A stretch of DNA of 64,000 nt from the NCBI GenBank assembly GCA_030849465.1, contig JARVLF010000021.1:62001-126000 (forward strand). The letters are read 5' to 3'. This document shows positions 38,423-50,100 of this stretch, one piece after another. The position numbers and the translations under genes were made by a program. Numbering within the stretch: the first letter of the stretch is position 1; every line of letters begins with the position of its first letter. Under the pieces are notes generated by a model. The model had not been told where the DNA came from, searched no databases, and worked only from the letters and a program-made list of their open reading frames with translations. This DNA comes from Moesziomyces globuligerus. Taxonomy: Eukaryota; Basidiomycota; Ustilaginomycetes; Ustilaginales; Ustilaginaceae.

Positions 38423-41389
38423 CTAGGTGGCTCGCTCGGGGTCGTTGGTACGGGACGAGTTCTCGAGGAGCTGGAGGAGGAGATCCTCGATGCGCTTCCC
38501 CCTTGCCTCCATGGCCTGTACTCTGTGGGCGATGGTGCGCAGTTCGGCGTCCAGGCCTTCGCCGCCCACTACCACGCGCTCGCTTTCCGTGCCACGAACC
38601 TCGTCCAGCGCCGCCGCTGCGGCAGCCGTGGCAGCGTCAAAGTCCACACTGCGCTGCTTGCGCCTCTGTTCGGACGGCTCGGCACTCGAGTCTCGTGGCC
38701 GACCCAGGGCTGGGCGTCGTGAACGCGATCGCGAGCGGGCGGGACTTTGCCCGCGCTCGTGGCGGGCTCCGCTACGCTGCGGACCACGATCGTCCAGCTC
38801 GCCCGGCTCGAGCACCCGATTGAAGAGCTTGGCAAGCGGAGAGGTGAGAGAGCCAAGTCCACGCGGCTCGTGGCCGCGCCGAAGCAGTTGAACACTCCTG
38901 TTGACGCCCGCCTCGCGTGTACGACGAGACGACGTACTACCCGCCAACGAGCTCTGCGTCATCGTACGCGGTAACACGTCCTGCACCACAACCCCACCGG
39001 TCCCCTCGCCTGCAGAGGTCGCACCCGGCCTCGACGCAGAAGCAGATTCTTCAGCGGCGGGCTCTTGGTCTTCAGGCTGAGGCGTGAGTCTACGCTCCAG
39101 CTGCGCAGCCGCCCTCTCCTCCCAACTCCCATCCGCATCAGCTGCGCCATCGCCGTGCTGATCCTGCTTTGCGCGATCGCCATGCTTCCCGAACGTGGCT
39201 TGCAACTCGTCCGCCTCGGCTTCGACGTCGGCTTCGTCGCCCGATCGCGCATCGTCGGCCGCCGCAAGCCACTCGTCCTTGTCCTGCTCCACCTGAAAGT
39301 CGAACGCGGCCTCGATCACGTCCGACGTGCTATGGTCGAGCCCGGAGCTGAAGATCGGCAGCCTGCTCAACAGGCTCTTACCCTTCTCAGCCGTCAGGCT
39401 GATCCCCTGCCCAAAGACGTTGAGCTCGCAAAAGTGGATGACGAGCAAGACGTGGAAGCTGGTGAGCCGGATGAGGAAGACGTTGATCTTGTGCAGCCAG
39501 CGCGGCGAGACGACGAAGCTGAGCGGCATGACGATCGCCACGGCGAGCAGATTGAGCGGCGGCTGGTACGAGAAGATGGCGTCGGTCGTGATGCCCGACA
39601 TGGTCTTGGATGCGAACTGGAACATGGCTTCTTCGTTGGCATTCATGGCCACCACCTGGAACGTGTTGCTGAGCAGCGAGATGAGCACGGTCAGCAGCAG
39701 CGTATTGCTCATGATGGTGTAGATGATCATGAGGGGCGGCCCGAACTCGAGCGAAAAGCTCTTGGCCTCGTCAAAGCCGAGGTAGGAACTGCCAAACCAC
39801 ACCTTGAGCATGAGCCAGAGCACCGCCTTGAACGTCCAGCGCTCCTCGGAGGCGAGCGAGTAGAAGGCATACGCAAAGCCGGAGAAGCAGATCATGGCGA
39901 GCACGGTAAAGAAGGCAAAGTCCGACAGCATCGCCTTGAGGCTGAGCAGCACCACGTTGTCCTGCACCAGAGAGCTCGCCACGCGCGGACACAGCACCAC
40001 CGCTCCGAGCGCCAGGCAGTCGAAGCTGAGATCGCTGCGCCCGGGCAAGCCGTGGCGGAGCGCCGAGATGCGCAGTCCGAACCAGAAGAACGAGATGATG
40101 CAGAAGCTGGCGTCGATGAGGTTGTAGAGCGATCCGAGGTAGTGCGAGAGCCCGTGCTCCTGCAGCTGGGCCAGCTCGTCGACGGCGAATCCAAAGAGCC
40201 ATACGGAGAAGAGCGTCTCCTGCACCGTCCACGTCGGACTGCCCTTCTGCGCCAGCGCGGCGACGTAGAGCACGAGGATGATGACAAATGTGACAAACTC
40301 GAGCTTGCTGCGAATCGAAGGGACGCGGAGGCGGAGGTGGTTGAGCAGGGGAGCCTTGGCCGGGTCGTAGATGCTGAGCGGGCGCTTCTTGTAGCTGTCG
40401 TTGAGGATGGCGTGGGATGCCTGCATGGGCGAGAGCACCACCTTTCCGTTCCAGATGCCATCGATGCAGCGCTGACACAACGGCGTCGAGATGAAGCGCT
40501 TGGCCGACGATGCGATGGCGAGCTCGAGCGTGTTCGAGTACTGCTTGGGCGGCAGGCCGTGCGAGACGATGTCGTCAAAGTCGACGTGCGACGACGAGAG
40601 ACGGAGCTCCTTGAGCTCGGCGTACGTCGCACCTGCGAGCGGATGGAAGCTGGCGGTGAGCGAAGTGACGAGTTCCAGGCCGTCGTTCGAGAAGGTGCGG
40701 AGGAGCTTCATGGCGAGGAGCTCGCAGAGCGCAGAGCGGGTGTTGTTGACCGACTGAAAGGCCAAATCGCGCGTAGCCTCGCGTTGGAAGTAGATGCGGT
40801 TGAGCATGAGGCAGTATAGGATGGCGATGGAGCGAAAGTTGCTGTACTTGATCGCCAACGGCCGCACCAGGGAAAAGTTAAGGTCGACCGAAGTGAGTTC
40901 TTCCCAGCTGAGATGAGTGTCGATGGTCTTGCGCAGATCGGAGCGGATGTGATGGATGAGGTGAAACACGTCCTGGCGCTCGACGACCTTGATGAGGTTG
41001 ACTCCGTCCTCGCCTTCGGACTCGAGAAGGCGGTCGAGCTCCTGAGCCGACGCCTCGGTGATGCGGCGCGCCGAGCTGGCGGTGCGCGAGTGTCCGGCCC
41101 CATGCGGTGCCGTGAGGGTGTCGTTGTTTGCGTGAGCGATGTTATCGCTGGCAGAGCGAGTGTATGGATGGCTGGAGGAGGAGGCGACACCTAGGTGGTG
41201 CTCGGTGGAGCTGAATGAGTAGGCCGAGCTACGAGGCGAGGTGGGGTCGAGCTCGAGATGTGCGGGGATGTGATCTTCGGGACGCGGCTGGTCAGGCAGA
41301 TGACGAAGCGAGACGTGGCGCTTGTGCTGGGTGCGGCCGCCGCCGCGCAGTGAGTTGGCCGAGGCCCGCTGCGAGACTGCTTTGGACAT
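38423..41389 (-). CDS. YVC1: TRP-type vacuolar cation channel Yvc1
   Basis: Calcium-permeable channel releasing Ca2+ from the vacuole, of the fungal TRPY family. Intronless; 988 residues from the ATG at 41389. A Ser/His-rich cytosolic N-terminus is followed by the conserved region DVFHLIHHIRSDLRKTIDTHLSWEELTS. Transmembrane helices occur at FVTFVIILVLYVAALAQ, TLFSVWLFGFAVDELAQL, LYNLIDASFCIISFFWFGL, VVLLSLKAMLSDFAFFTVLAMICFSGFAYAFYSL and LMIIYTIMSNTLLLTVLISLLSNTF, with the pore region between the last two (WLMLKVWFGSSYLGFDEA). After another hydrophobic stretch (LNLLAVAIVMPLSFVV) comes a ~330-residue hydrophilic C-terminus. This has acidic clusters, a basic Ser/Arg region and a terminal amphipathic segment, like the regulatory tails of TRPY channels. 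Confidence 0.92.
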   Translation of the reverse strand: MSKAVSQRASANSLRGGGRTQHKRHVSLRHLPDQPRPEDHIPAHLELDPTSPRSSAYSFSSTEHHLGVASSSSHPYTRSASDNIAHANNDTLTAPHGAGHSRTASSARRITEASAQELDRLLESEGEDGVNLIKVVERQDVFHLIHHIRSDLRKTIDTHLSWEELTSVDLNFSLVRPLAIKYSNFRSIAILYCLMLNRIYFQREATRDLAFQSVNNTRSALCELLAMKLLRTFSNDGLELVTSLTASFHPLAGATYAELKELRLSSSHVDFDDIVSHGLPPKQYSNTLELAIASSAKRFISTPLCQRCIDGIWNGKVVLSPMQASHAILNDSYKKRPLSIYDPAKAPLLNHLRLRVPSIRSKLEFVTFVIILVLYVAALAQKGSPTWTVQETLFSVWLFGFAVDELAQLQEHGLSHYLGSLYNLIDASFCIISFFWFGLRISALRHGLPGRSDLSFDCLALGAVVLCPRVASSLVQDNVVLLSLKAMLSDFAFFTVLAMICFSGFAYAFYSLASEERWTFKAVLWLMLKVWFGSSYLGFDEAKSFSLEFGPPLMIIYTIMSNTLLLTVLISLLSNTFQVVAMNANEEAMFQFASKTMSGITTDAIFSYQPPLNLLAVAIVMPLSFVVSPRWLHKINVFLIRLTSFHVLLVIHFCELNVFGQGISLTAEKGKSLLSRLPIFSSGLDHSTSDVIEAAFDFQVEQDKDEWLAAADDARSGDEADVEAEADELQATFGKHGDRAKQDQHGDGAADADGSWEERAAAQLERRLTPQPEDQEPAAEESASASRPGATSAGEGTGGVVVQDVLPRTMTQSSLAGSTSSRRTREAGVNRSVQLLRRGHEPRGLGSLTSPLAKLFNRVLEPGELDDRGPQRSGARHERGQSPARSRSRSRRPALGRPRDSSAEPSEQRRKQRSVDFDAATAAAAAALDEVRGTESERVVVGGEGLDAELRTIAHRVQAMEARGKRIEDLLLQLLENSSRTNDPERAT

Positions 41390-42002
41390 GGTAGCTGGTA
41401 TTCGCTGTGAGAGGGCCAAGAGGCGCAGCAGTACTTTGTCGGTACGATGGCCGGGAGCGCCGTGCTATCTATGAGTGCAACATGCGGCAGGATGCTATGT
41501 GGGTTATTGCAGCGACGGTCTGTTAGGGAAGGAGGGATGGTGGTGTCTGTGTGGGACTGTGCATAGAGTGCGGGCCAGCGTGTTGGTGTGTGCGTGTTAG
41601 TGTGTGCACCTTGCTGTGCCTGTTTTGACAACTGAGAATTCTGCCTCCACTTCATCCCTAGATGGCATCGGCTGCGCTGCCCCAAACGCGCATCACGCAG
41701 CCTACCGTGCCTTGGCCGAGTTCCGTGATTTGCAAGCGTCGGTGCGCAGTCGGACGCGCCGTTCGGCCGTCGGAAAGTGTGAGTGAGGGCCGAGCAACGC
41801 GGCAAGGCGGCCAACCAACACACAGCTTCTCTTGGCGGGTCGCTGCACGCTCGGTTCAGGGTCCGTCTCGTCACCATCCACCATCGCATCCTCATCGTCG
41901 TCGCAGCTCCCCTTCCTTTCGCCAAGCTCGCGAGCCGAACATGAATCGATCATAGCCATACTGCTACGCCATCCTCACTCCAGCCCTGCCTAGGTTGCCA
42001 TC
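41390..42002. other. Divergent promoter, YVC1 and KEI1
   Basis: About 610 bp between divergent genes. Both ends are consistent with leaders. No recognised element. Confidence 0.45.
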
Positions 42003-42872
42003 ATGTCGCGCCTCTACCTTCGGCTGCCCAACCTGCCGTCGTTCCACCATGCAATCACTTCGTTTCTCGGCTTTATGGATCTCAAGGTCGGCGCCTCCAT
42101 CTTAACCTTGTTTGCGCTCTTCAACAAGACGGCAGGCGTCTACGGCATCCTCGCCGTCTTCCAGGGCGGCACCTTCTCCCAGGTGGCGCTCTACCTCTAC
42201 TCGATAGCCACCATCGTCATCTTCCTCTGGGGCCTCAAGGGCATCTCGGACGAGGACGCGCAGCATGTGCTGACCTATGCGCACCTCTTCACGGCAGACC
42301 ACATGATCTCCACCTTCTGGACGCTCCTCTTCTTCTTCAACTGGTGGTACTTTACCCCGCACGACGGCCGCCCCACCACCAACCAGTCGCCGCATCAGAC
42401 TAGCCTCATGGACCTCATCGAGACCATCGAGTCGCAGTACCGCACGCCAGAGCAGATGGCCCAGCTCCACCACGATAAGCTCACGCCCGAGCAGCGCGTC
42501 ACCAGCGCACAGCGCATCTGGAAGGAGGAGAAGGACTTCTCGGCCGTCGTCCTCATCCTTGGCTGGCTCGTCAAGATCTACTTTGCCCTCGTCCTCTACT
42601 CGTACGCCCTGCACCTTCGCCACGGCACCTACCGCACGCTGCCCCTCTCCAAGGCGTCTGCCGGCTCCGCCGCACGGCGCTCGGGCGCAGGTCGCTCCGA
42701 GTACCGCTACCACCCTGTCGTAGGTGACGATGAGCTCGAGAGCTGGAGCGACGATGAGGCTGAGGCAAATGCGCAGCCCAAGACCAACACCGCTGCCTCT
42801 GGATCGCCGAATACCAACGCAAATGCCATCAACGGCGGCGCCAGAGCCGTCATCGATCGCTTGGCCGCATGA
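42003..42872 (+). CDS. KEI1: Inositol phosphorylceramide synthase subunit Kei1
   Basis: Regulatory partner of the IPC synthase Aur1 in the Golgi, needed for complex sphingolipid synthesis. Intronless, 289 residues. The family start is clear: SFLGFMDLKVGASILTLFALFNKTAGVYGILA. Further helices are SQVALYLYSIATIVIFLWGL, MISTFWTLLFFFNWWYF and FSAVVLILGWLVKIYFALVLYSYALHLR, about four in all. A hydrophilic loop with RTPEQMAQLHHDKLTPEQR separates helices 3 and 4. The C-terminal ~70 residues are cytosolic and Ser/Ala/Asn-rich with an acidic YHPVVGDDELESWSDDE stretch. This motif resembles conserved C-terminal peptides in basidiomycete Kei1-like proteins. In yeast Kei1 is cleaved by Kex2; no obvious dibasic site stands out here. 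Confidence 0.88.
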   Translation: MSRLYLRLPNLPSFHHAITSFLGFMDLKVGASILTLFALFNKTAGVYGILAVFQGGTFSQVALYLYSIATIVIFLWGLKGISDEDAQHVLTYAHLFTADHMISTFWTLLFFFNWWYFTPHDGRPTTNQSPHQTSLMDLIETIESQYRTPEQMAQLHHDKLTPEQRVTSAQRIWKEEKDFSAVVLILGWLVKIYFALVLYSYALHLRHGTYRTLPLSKASAGSAARRSGAGRSEYRYHPVVGDDELESWSDDEAEANAQPKTNTAASGSPNTNANAINGGARAVIDRLAA

Positions 42873-43725
42873 GACTCTCGCCACGACACGAACTTTGACG
42901 CTCGTCATTGATATGCTGCCGCCATTCACTAGTGTAGCAATATCACAGGAACTTTCGCCTCGGAACGCGCCTGTGTGATAGCATGCATGAATCCGACAAC
43001 GACTGCCACTTGCTCCCCCTTCCACCGTTCCGGCATCGGCTGCCAGAGCGATCCGAGAATATCAGCCCCGCCCTCTTGCGCTGAATGTTGGAGCAGGCGA
43101 AAGACGCTCGATCGCATCGGGCCGTAAATCGGGACTTTGCCGATGAGATAGAAATTTTGATCCGATCTTTCTCATCGGGCCTCGGCCGAGATTTTGAGAG
43201 AGTTCACGTGATCTTTGACTAGAAGATATAGCACGGCTTTATTGCGAATTGAACACAGCGAAATTCGAATCCAACCTGGTCACTTGTTTGCTGTCCCGCA
43301 GCGCTCGAGGCCGCTTTCGAGGCTGGGAGCCTCGGTCTGGAAGATCGCCTGGGCAGCAGGCAGCACAAGAGGACGTGGACGAAATGTTTGATATTGCGGA
43401 TACTGGCTCTGCTGCCGGATTTGTGGTGCACGAATCCGAGGAGGCAGCAGAGCGCAGCGTGTCGGCCGTTGGCTTGTCCAGCCACTGTCTGCCCGAGCGA
43501 GAGGCGAGCAAATGTCAGTAAGGATGGCGAGTCCCTCGCGCGTCTCGCAGTCGAGTGGGGGCGAGAGTGGGTCTGCAGTGCTGTTTCTGGTCTGGAGGGG
43601 CCAGCAAGGCGCTCAGCGAGCGGGGGGCGCTGGTGGTCGCATTGGATGTCATCGTCACCCAACCTTCTGATTGCAACCACCAACCGTTCACCCCCCCCCC
43701 CCCCTTCCGCACCTTATACGTCAAG
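42873..43725. other. Intergenic, promoter of RPL26
   Basis: About 850 bp between KEI1 and RPL26, both plus strand. It contains a 14-base C tract 21 bp before the RPL26 start codon. No coding region is supported. Confidence 0.5.
43691..43704. repeat. C14 homopolymer before RPL26
   Basis: Fourteen cytosines ending 21 bp upstream of the RPL26 ATG. A pyrimidine tract here could be part of a ribosomal-protein leader, or a promoter poly(dC) element. Confidence 0.9.
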
Positions 43726-45042
43726 ATGGTCTCCTCGTCGCGTCGCGTCCAGCGCAAGGCTCACTTCGATGCCCCGGCCCACCTCCGCCGAAAGATCATG
43801 TCGGCCTCCCTTAACAAGGAGCTCCGATCCGAGCACGGCGTAAGTATGCCCTCCCCGATGACGGCAACAGTATCATCAACGACGACATCGATGCCACCTA
43901 CCGACCAGACACACACCGACTAGCAGCACCGCATCGAAGGTGCAGAGAACGCCTCAGACCAGCACAGACATCTCGACCTTTGACTCGACTCGGAACTCGC
44001 CTTCCGCCATGGAGGTGGCAGCATAAGAAGGAACACCGTAGAGAGCCGCCGCATGGAAGGGCCCGACAGTGGATGCGTCGGCAGTATGATCGAGCACAGC
44101 AGCAGCATCTGCTCACCCTCGCCTTGGTCGCTGGAGATGTCTGCTAAAGGCCGGCTGTCGCGCAGGGTCTTCGGGTCAGCACGTACCTATCGCAGATGCA
44201 TGGAGCACGGTTGGGATATCGCTGTCACGGTCAGATCATCCGATCGCATCCGTGCCTCGTCAATTGGGGTACGATCAGGACAGCGGGATATGCCGTTCAT
44301 GCCTCCGATTGGAGTCGCGCCCGTCAGCAAGATGGGGAACGTGATCGATTAGCCTTGGAAGCTGGGAATAGCATGCGTTGCGCTAAACCGCCTCGTCTTG
44401 TCGTTCGTCGCCGGCGATGGTGGCATCAAAGGTAGACGCATGGCGGAACGGCTCGTGCTTCAGCAGAGCTGCACCCTCGACTTTGGTTCCCATGCACCAC
44501 TCGTGCCTACATGCGCCCAGTTCCGCCGTCTGCCACAGTGCATTGCGACCCCCGCGCTTCGCCAGATCTCGACCTTCAGCGCTTCGCGTTCGGCATTCTG
44601 TGGCTGAATCGCATTGAACGGCTCTCCGACATCACACGCCTCATCACCAATCTCGATCCGCGGTGGCATCGATGTGGCATGCTGCCGCCATTTTGAGCTC
44701 GCAGGCTAGCAGAAGGAAGAGAGATGCTGACGTTTGGCTGGATTTGCTTTTCACCTTGTACAGATCCGATCGCTCCCCGTCCGCAAGGATGACGAGGTGC
44801 TGATCGTCCGCGGCTCGCAGAAGGGTGCCGAGGGCAAGGTTACCCAGGTCTACCGCAAGAAGTGGGTTATCAACATTGAGCGCATCCACCGCGAGAAGGC
44901 CAACGCCGCCACCGTCCCGCTCGGCATCCACCCCTCGAACGTGGTGATCACCAAGCTGAAGCTCGACGAGGACCGCAAGAAGATCATTGCGCGCAAGGCG
45001 GGCAGCAAGAAGGAGGGTGACGTCGAGATGAAGGACAACTAA
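43726..45042 (+). CDS. RPL26: 60S ribosomal protein L26 (uL24)
   Basis: Large-subunit protein at the exit side of the 60S particle. Exons 43726-43839 and 44764-45042 give 130 residues. The frame joins as RSEHG followed by [12 protein letters not shown], as in the family. Exon 1 carries the basic N-terminus [28 protein letters not shown], exon 2 the KOW motif [33 protein letters not shown] and [22 protein letters not shown]. The 924-nt intron is far longer than any other in this window (next are 442 and 423 nt). It has a GTAAGT donor and a pyrimidine-flanked TGTACAG acceptor, with many short open frames but no coding signal. It may hold a regulatory or RNA element; I could not identify a snoRNA by eye. 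Confidence 0.94.
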
Positions 45043-45294
45043 ACGCGCGCATCAGCACGTTCTGGTTTGTCTTCTTTGTGTCGCTCGTTTCTCCTTTCTT
45101 CCCCCCTGTTTGCTTGTTTCGGCATCTTGCCCATTGTCCACCCCACCTCGCCCTTGATGGAATAGCTGCGTGGGTCTTTTGATGTTGCTCTGATTCTAGA
45201 AGGGCGCACAGAGGCTTTGCATTTCCATCGTGGGCGGGTCAAAAGGTTTCCTTGGCGAGGCTACTACCATCTGCACTCGCTTTGTACAACTGTT

Positions 45295-45313
45295 CACACA
45301 CACACACACACAC
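45295..45313. repeat. CA dinucleotide microsatellite
   Basis: About nine to ten CA units downstream of RPL26. Confidence 0.85.
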
Positions 45314-45636
45314 CCAACCCTAAGCATTAACTTCCTTTCCACACAAGATCCGGTCGGACTGTTTTTGCCGAGCCCCGATGGACAGCGTTGCCGAGCCGGT
45401 TGATCTGGCTGCCTCGGTTCTCAGCAGCGTGACAGTGTCGTTGGAGCTCGGTGGACCGGATCTGGGCGCTTCGCCCGTCTCTCTTGCATGTCGAGACGCT
45501 CGAGTCTGGGCCACTGCAAACCCCACCCCCCATCTAGCCAGGAGGCACGCACCACGGTCGTGCGTTGCTTCACACCCACCAACCCCCAAAAATTCCAGAC
45601 ACGTATTGTGACCCTATGCTGCGCAGCGATGCAAAC

Positions 45637-45672
45637 GTGTGTGTATGTGTGTATGTGTGTATGTGTGTATGT
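45637..45672. repeat. GTGTGTAT octamer repeat
   Basis: About four copies of an 8-bp TG-rich unit in the MET30 upstream region. It is likely length-polymorphic. Confidence 0.85.
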
Positions 45673-47192
45673 CTTTCTGCGTGGTGAGGGGAGATGGAGG
45701 AATGCGGGTGCATTTCTGAGCCTCATTTTCTGGTCTGAATTTGTTCGAGTGCGAACATGAATGGTAGAAGCGAGCGCGATTGCGTGTGCGGGTGAGCCGA
45801 AGATGCAAAGCTGATCGGGTTCGGCTGGACCGTGGCGCCCTGGCAATTGGACCCCGCCGGGTCTGGTGACCTTGCCGACCGAAATTGCAGACGCACACGC
45901 AAGAGCAAGCATGGGAGCCAGAGTCCGGAGCCAGAGCCAGAGCAGAGTGGAGCCGATTGACTTCGCGCTGCACTTGCAAGCAAACCGCAGCGAAGACGGG
46001 CCGATTCGAACACGGCGACATTCTGCTGCATGCCGCAGTCGAATAAAGTTGATCCAGCAGAGGGACTGTGCTGTGCTGTGCTGCAACGCACCGGCCAAAC
46101 CGAGTCGAGTTGGTGCTAAATTAGAAGAGGGTTGGCACCGCACCGGTTCGAGTCAAAATTCGGCCCCCACGCGATGGCACCATCCACGGCTGAGCTTGCA
46201 AATCCGAAACGAGCCACCGGCTCGGAGCGGTGACAGCGGCCTGCTGAGCTTGCTTGCTGCTGCATCCATCCTTGGCCACGCTTCCGCCCAAGCACGGCCA
46301 TGCCGTCGTTCGGTGTGGTGCATCCGAGGTGCGGTCCATCCGAAGCTGGATCATAGTTTGCAGCAGAGGAGTCGGGTGGAGTGGCAACGCGAGGCACGGA
46401 TCTTGCCACGGCTCAGCTGTCGACCGGGGCGGCGGATTTTGGGCTCAAGCGATCCCAATCCACAATTCCGAGCGCTCTGCCCAAGAGGCGAGCGAGCGTT
46501 TTTCGTGGACCGAGGCCGCATCATTCTGTGATTATTGCTTGGCAGTCCAGCGCCGAGTCGAGTGGCTTTGAGTGGCCTCGAGTCAATCACACCACTCGGC
46601 GCTCGCACGCCTCGTCGCACGCAAGCCATCACCTCGCTCGCACACCACCCTCGCCTCGTCTTCCTCTTCCTCCATTCCTCCCTCATTGATCCACCGGTCC
46701 AGCTGCCTCCTCGGCTCTTCGACCTTCTAGCTCATCTCACAGACCATCTCACCCCGTGCCAAGCGCTGCTGCGGCGGACCCTCAACTGGTCGCACGCGAG
46801 CAAGACCCTGCTCCTCCTCGATCTCAACCTCCAATAACGCCATCCTGTCGTGATCGCGCAGCAACCCGCTTTCCCCTCCACCGCATCCGTCCCTGCCCTC
46901 CCACGTTGCGCAAACACCAGCTATCCTTGGGTCTTCCTCCCGCCGGCCTATTCGCGCTCGCCATTGCGTATATCCCACGCAGAAGATCGCTCTCGTGCAG
47001 CACGCCGCCTCTCTTAGCCTCGGCTCTGCTCCCTCCGCTCCGCTCTGCTGCAACGCTTGGTCGCTCGCTTGCACTGCCATGCACTCGCTCCTGCGCATCT
47101 AACTCAGCTGCTCAGCTCGCAAGCGCTCTCGCCTTCTTCCTCGCCCTCGTGCCCCGCACTCCGACCCTGCAATCGGTACGGCCCCCGCAAGC

Positions 47193-50100
47193 ATGACCGT
47201 CTATCAAAATTTCACCCCGTCCTCGGGGCCTCCTCCCTCCACAACCTCCCCTTCGCCGTCAACCAGGCACAACGCTCCCCACTACCATCACAACAACCAT
47301 ACCCCCACAGATTCATCGGCCGTCGCCTCATCCTCCCGACACACTCTCGACCACACCGAGCTTGATCTCAACTCTACCTCGTCGCTCGCCCGACCCAAAT
47401 CGGATCTCGCGTCGACGCCTTGCGCTTCATCCAGCAGGCGGCGTGGCTCGGCTACATCGCCTCCATCGTCACCCGCTCCCTCCGCGCACACCGACTTGGG
47501 CGACGACGAAGAAGACGACCATTCCCATTCAGGTTCGCTCAACGGCAGCCATTACTCTCATCACGCGCAAAGAGCCGACCATCCCACCACCACTGCCATG
47601 GCCACCCTCTCGGTCCGCACCCCCCCAGCTGTGCATCAGTCCGACCCCATGCTCTTCGCACGCGCCACAAACAGCCCGCTGCAGAAGACTTTCGCCACCT
47701 TCCGCACCGGCTCACCTTCCCCACCACCGCCTCCGGGCCCATATACCCACCCTCCAGTCACATCGTCCCTCGCAAACGTCACCTCGGGCGATGGCTGGGC
47801 AATCATACCCAACAACAATGCACAAACACTGCCCGCCGCTCCCGCCTCGGCTGCCTCATCCGCCGCCTCCTCGGCCGCTGCTGCACAGCAGTCTGCCATC
47901 TCCGGCCTACTCGGTTTGAGCCAGGCCGCCTATGCCACCGCCGCCACCGATCTCTCCAACCGCAGATGCGGTCCGGCCGACGCGTCCACCAGCTACGATG
48001 TGCCCTTCGGCGAAAGGGCATCCCCCGCCATCATCTCGCTCTCCCAGCGCACCGCCCGGCCTCTCAGCCGCAACGGCGTTCATCCGCCCAGTCCTCTCAC
48101 CCTCTCCCCGGCCATGCCCAGCGAGGTGCTCAACCCGTCGGGCGCACACCGCGGCGGCCTGCGAGGCTCGGACGAGGACGTCGATACCACGGACAAGGAC
48201 GTTGCCATGGCCACCGACGATGACAGCTGCGCCTCCACTGGCGCTACGCCCCTCGTCCCCCCAGCAACACGCAAGCTGTGCGTCAGACACCAACGCATGG
48301 CCGATGAGGGCACCACCGCCCGCCTCCAGAAGGTAAGTCTTCACATCGTCCCCATCGCTCCGCTTCCCTCCCGTCTCCCGCCTCCCCCTTTCTTTCTTTC
48401 TCTTTTGCGCGTCTCCGCTCGTTCTGGAAGAGCGGCGGCGATGCAGGTCAGGCAGCATCGTGTCGTCCCTTGTCTCATCGCGGACGCTTGGTGCTGCCCC
48501 GCGACTGCCGGGCTTCGTTCCGCTATTCGTGGACCTTGATCATGCTATAACGAAACACTCTGTTTGAAGCCTCGATCTGCCTTATAGGTCGTGCGCTATA
48601 AGTGATGTGGTACATTCCTTCCACTCGAGCCTGTCTCGTTTCTTTCGTCCCGCCCTATCGTCGATGCTCGAACACAAAGGAAGCGTGGAATGCTGACTCC
48701 TAGTCTCTTATTGTGCTGCTGCTACCGTGGCAATGACCAATTCGGATCGCACCAGTCGATCGAGAGTCTCCCTCTGTCCGACCAGACGGCCGTCAACACG
48801 GTTTGGTCGCTCTTCTCGTCCTCATCGCATTCCCGTCGAGCGCTCATCCTCCAGGGCATCCTCACCATGTGCTGCTTCAGCCAGCTCTCGCTGCTCTCCT
48901 CGGAGCTCGCCCTGGCCATCCGCATCGACCCCTTTTCGCTCTTCCCGCGCGAGGTCTCGCTCAAGGTGCTCGGCCACCTCGACGCAATGAGCCTCGGCCG
49001 CGCCGCGCAGGTGAGCCGCTCCTGGAAGCAGCTCGCAGACGACGATCTGCTCTGGCGCAACATGTGCGAGCAGCACATCGAACGCAAGTGCGAAAAGTGC
49101 GGATGGGGCCTGCCCCTCCTCAGCGAGCGCCGTCGTCGCGCTCCCGGGCCCGCCGTCCAGCTCGGCACGCCCGAGTCGCGCGACCTCAGCTCCGACGGCT
49201 CGGGCGCCGCTTCGTCCACAACTCCAGGCACGCTCAAGCGCACCATCACTGCGGCCGCCAACGCCGCGGCGCTGGAGAAGCAGTCGCGCTCGCGCGCCTC
49301 GAGCCCCACTGCCTCGTCTTCCAGCCGTGCACACTCGCGCTCCGTCTCGAGCCACCGCGATCTGCAGATGCGTCCCGTCACCGAACAGCGCGATCGCGAC
49401 GCGCCGCCGCTCAAGAAGCAGCGCAGCGGCCTCAACGGCGAGGCCACCGCGTGCTCGTCGACAGGCAGCGTGCCCAAGACGCGACCCTGGAAGTCGGTCT
49501 ACTGCGAGCGCTTGGCCATCGAGCGCAACTGGCGTCGCGGCCGATCCACGTCGCGCACGCTCACGGGCCACACGGATGGCATCATGTGCCTGCAGTTCAA
49601 CGAGAATCTCGCGCATCCGGCGTTCCCCGTCGTCATCACCGGCAGCTACGACCGCACGGCGCGCATCTGGAACCTCGAGACCGGAGAGATGCTGCGTGTG
49701 CTCGAGGGCCACACTCGCGGCGTCAGGTGTCTCCAGTTCGACGAGGCCAAGCTCATCACCGGCTCGATGGATCGTACGCTCAAGATCTGGAACTGGCGTA
49801 CGGGCGCCTTGATGAGGACGCTCGAGGGTCACACCGAAGGGATCGTCTGTCTTCACTTTAACGAAGACACGCTCGCCAGCGGCAGTGCTGACAGCAACAT
49901 CAAGATCTGGAACTTCCGCACGGGCGAATGCTACACGCTTCGAGGCCACCGCGACTGGGTCAATGCGGTCACGCTCTGGACGGGTCCGGCTGCCAAGAAG
50001 CGCCAGCAACGTCTCCGCGAGGCTCTGCGCGAAGGCCGTCCCGCGGCGACGATCAAGGAGGAGGATCCGCGCGCGGCGGGCACGTTCCTCTTCTCGGCTT

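Larger units (their letters stand above)
45043..47192. other. Intergenic, promoter of MET30
   Basis: 2.15 kb between RPL26 and MET30. It contains CA and GTGTGTAT microsatellites and a long CT-rich leader (about 46620-47192) before the MET30 ATG. Open frames are short and without known motifs. Confidence 0.5.

Noticed and set aside
39065..40819. Plus-strand ORF of 584 codons opposite YVC1
   Set aside because: Antisense shadow; low-complexity Glu/Arg/His composition and no domain.
43840..44763. snoRNA inside the RPL26 intron
   Set aside because: No convincing paired C/D or H/ACA boxes with terminal stem were found by eye; left as a point to check.
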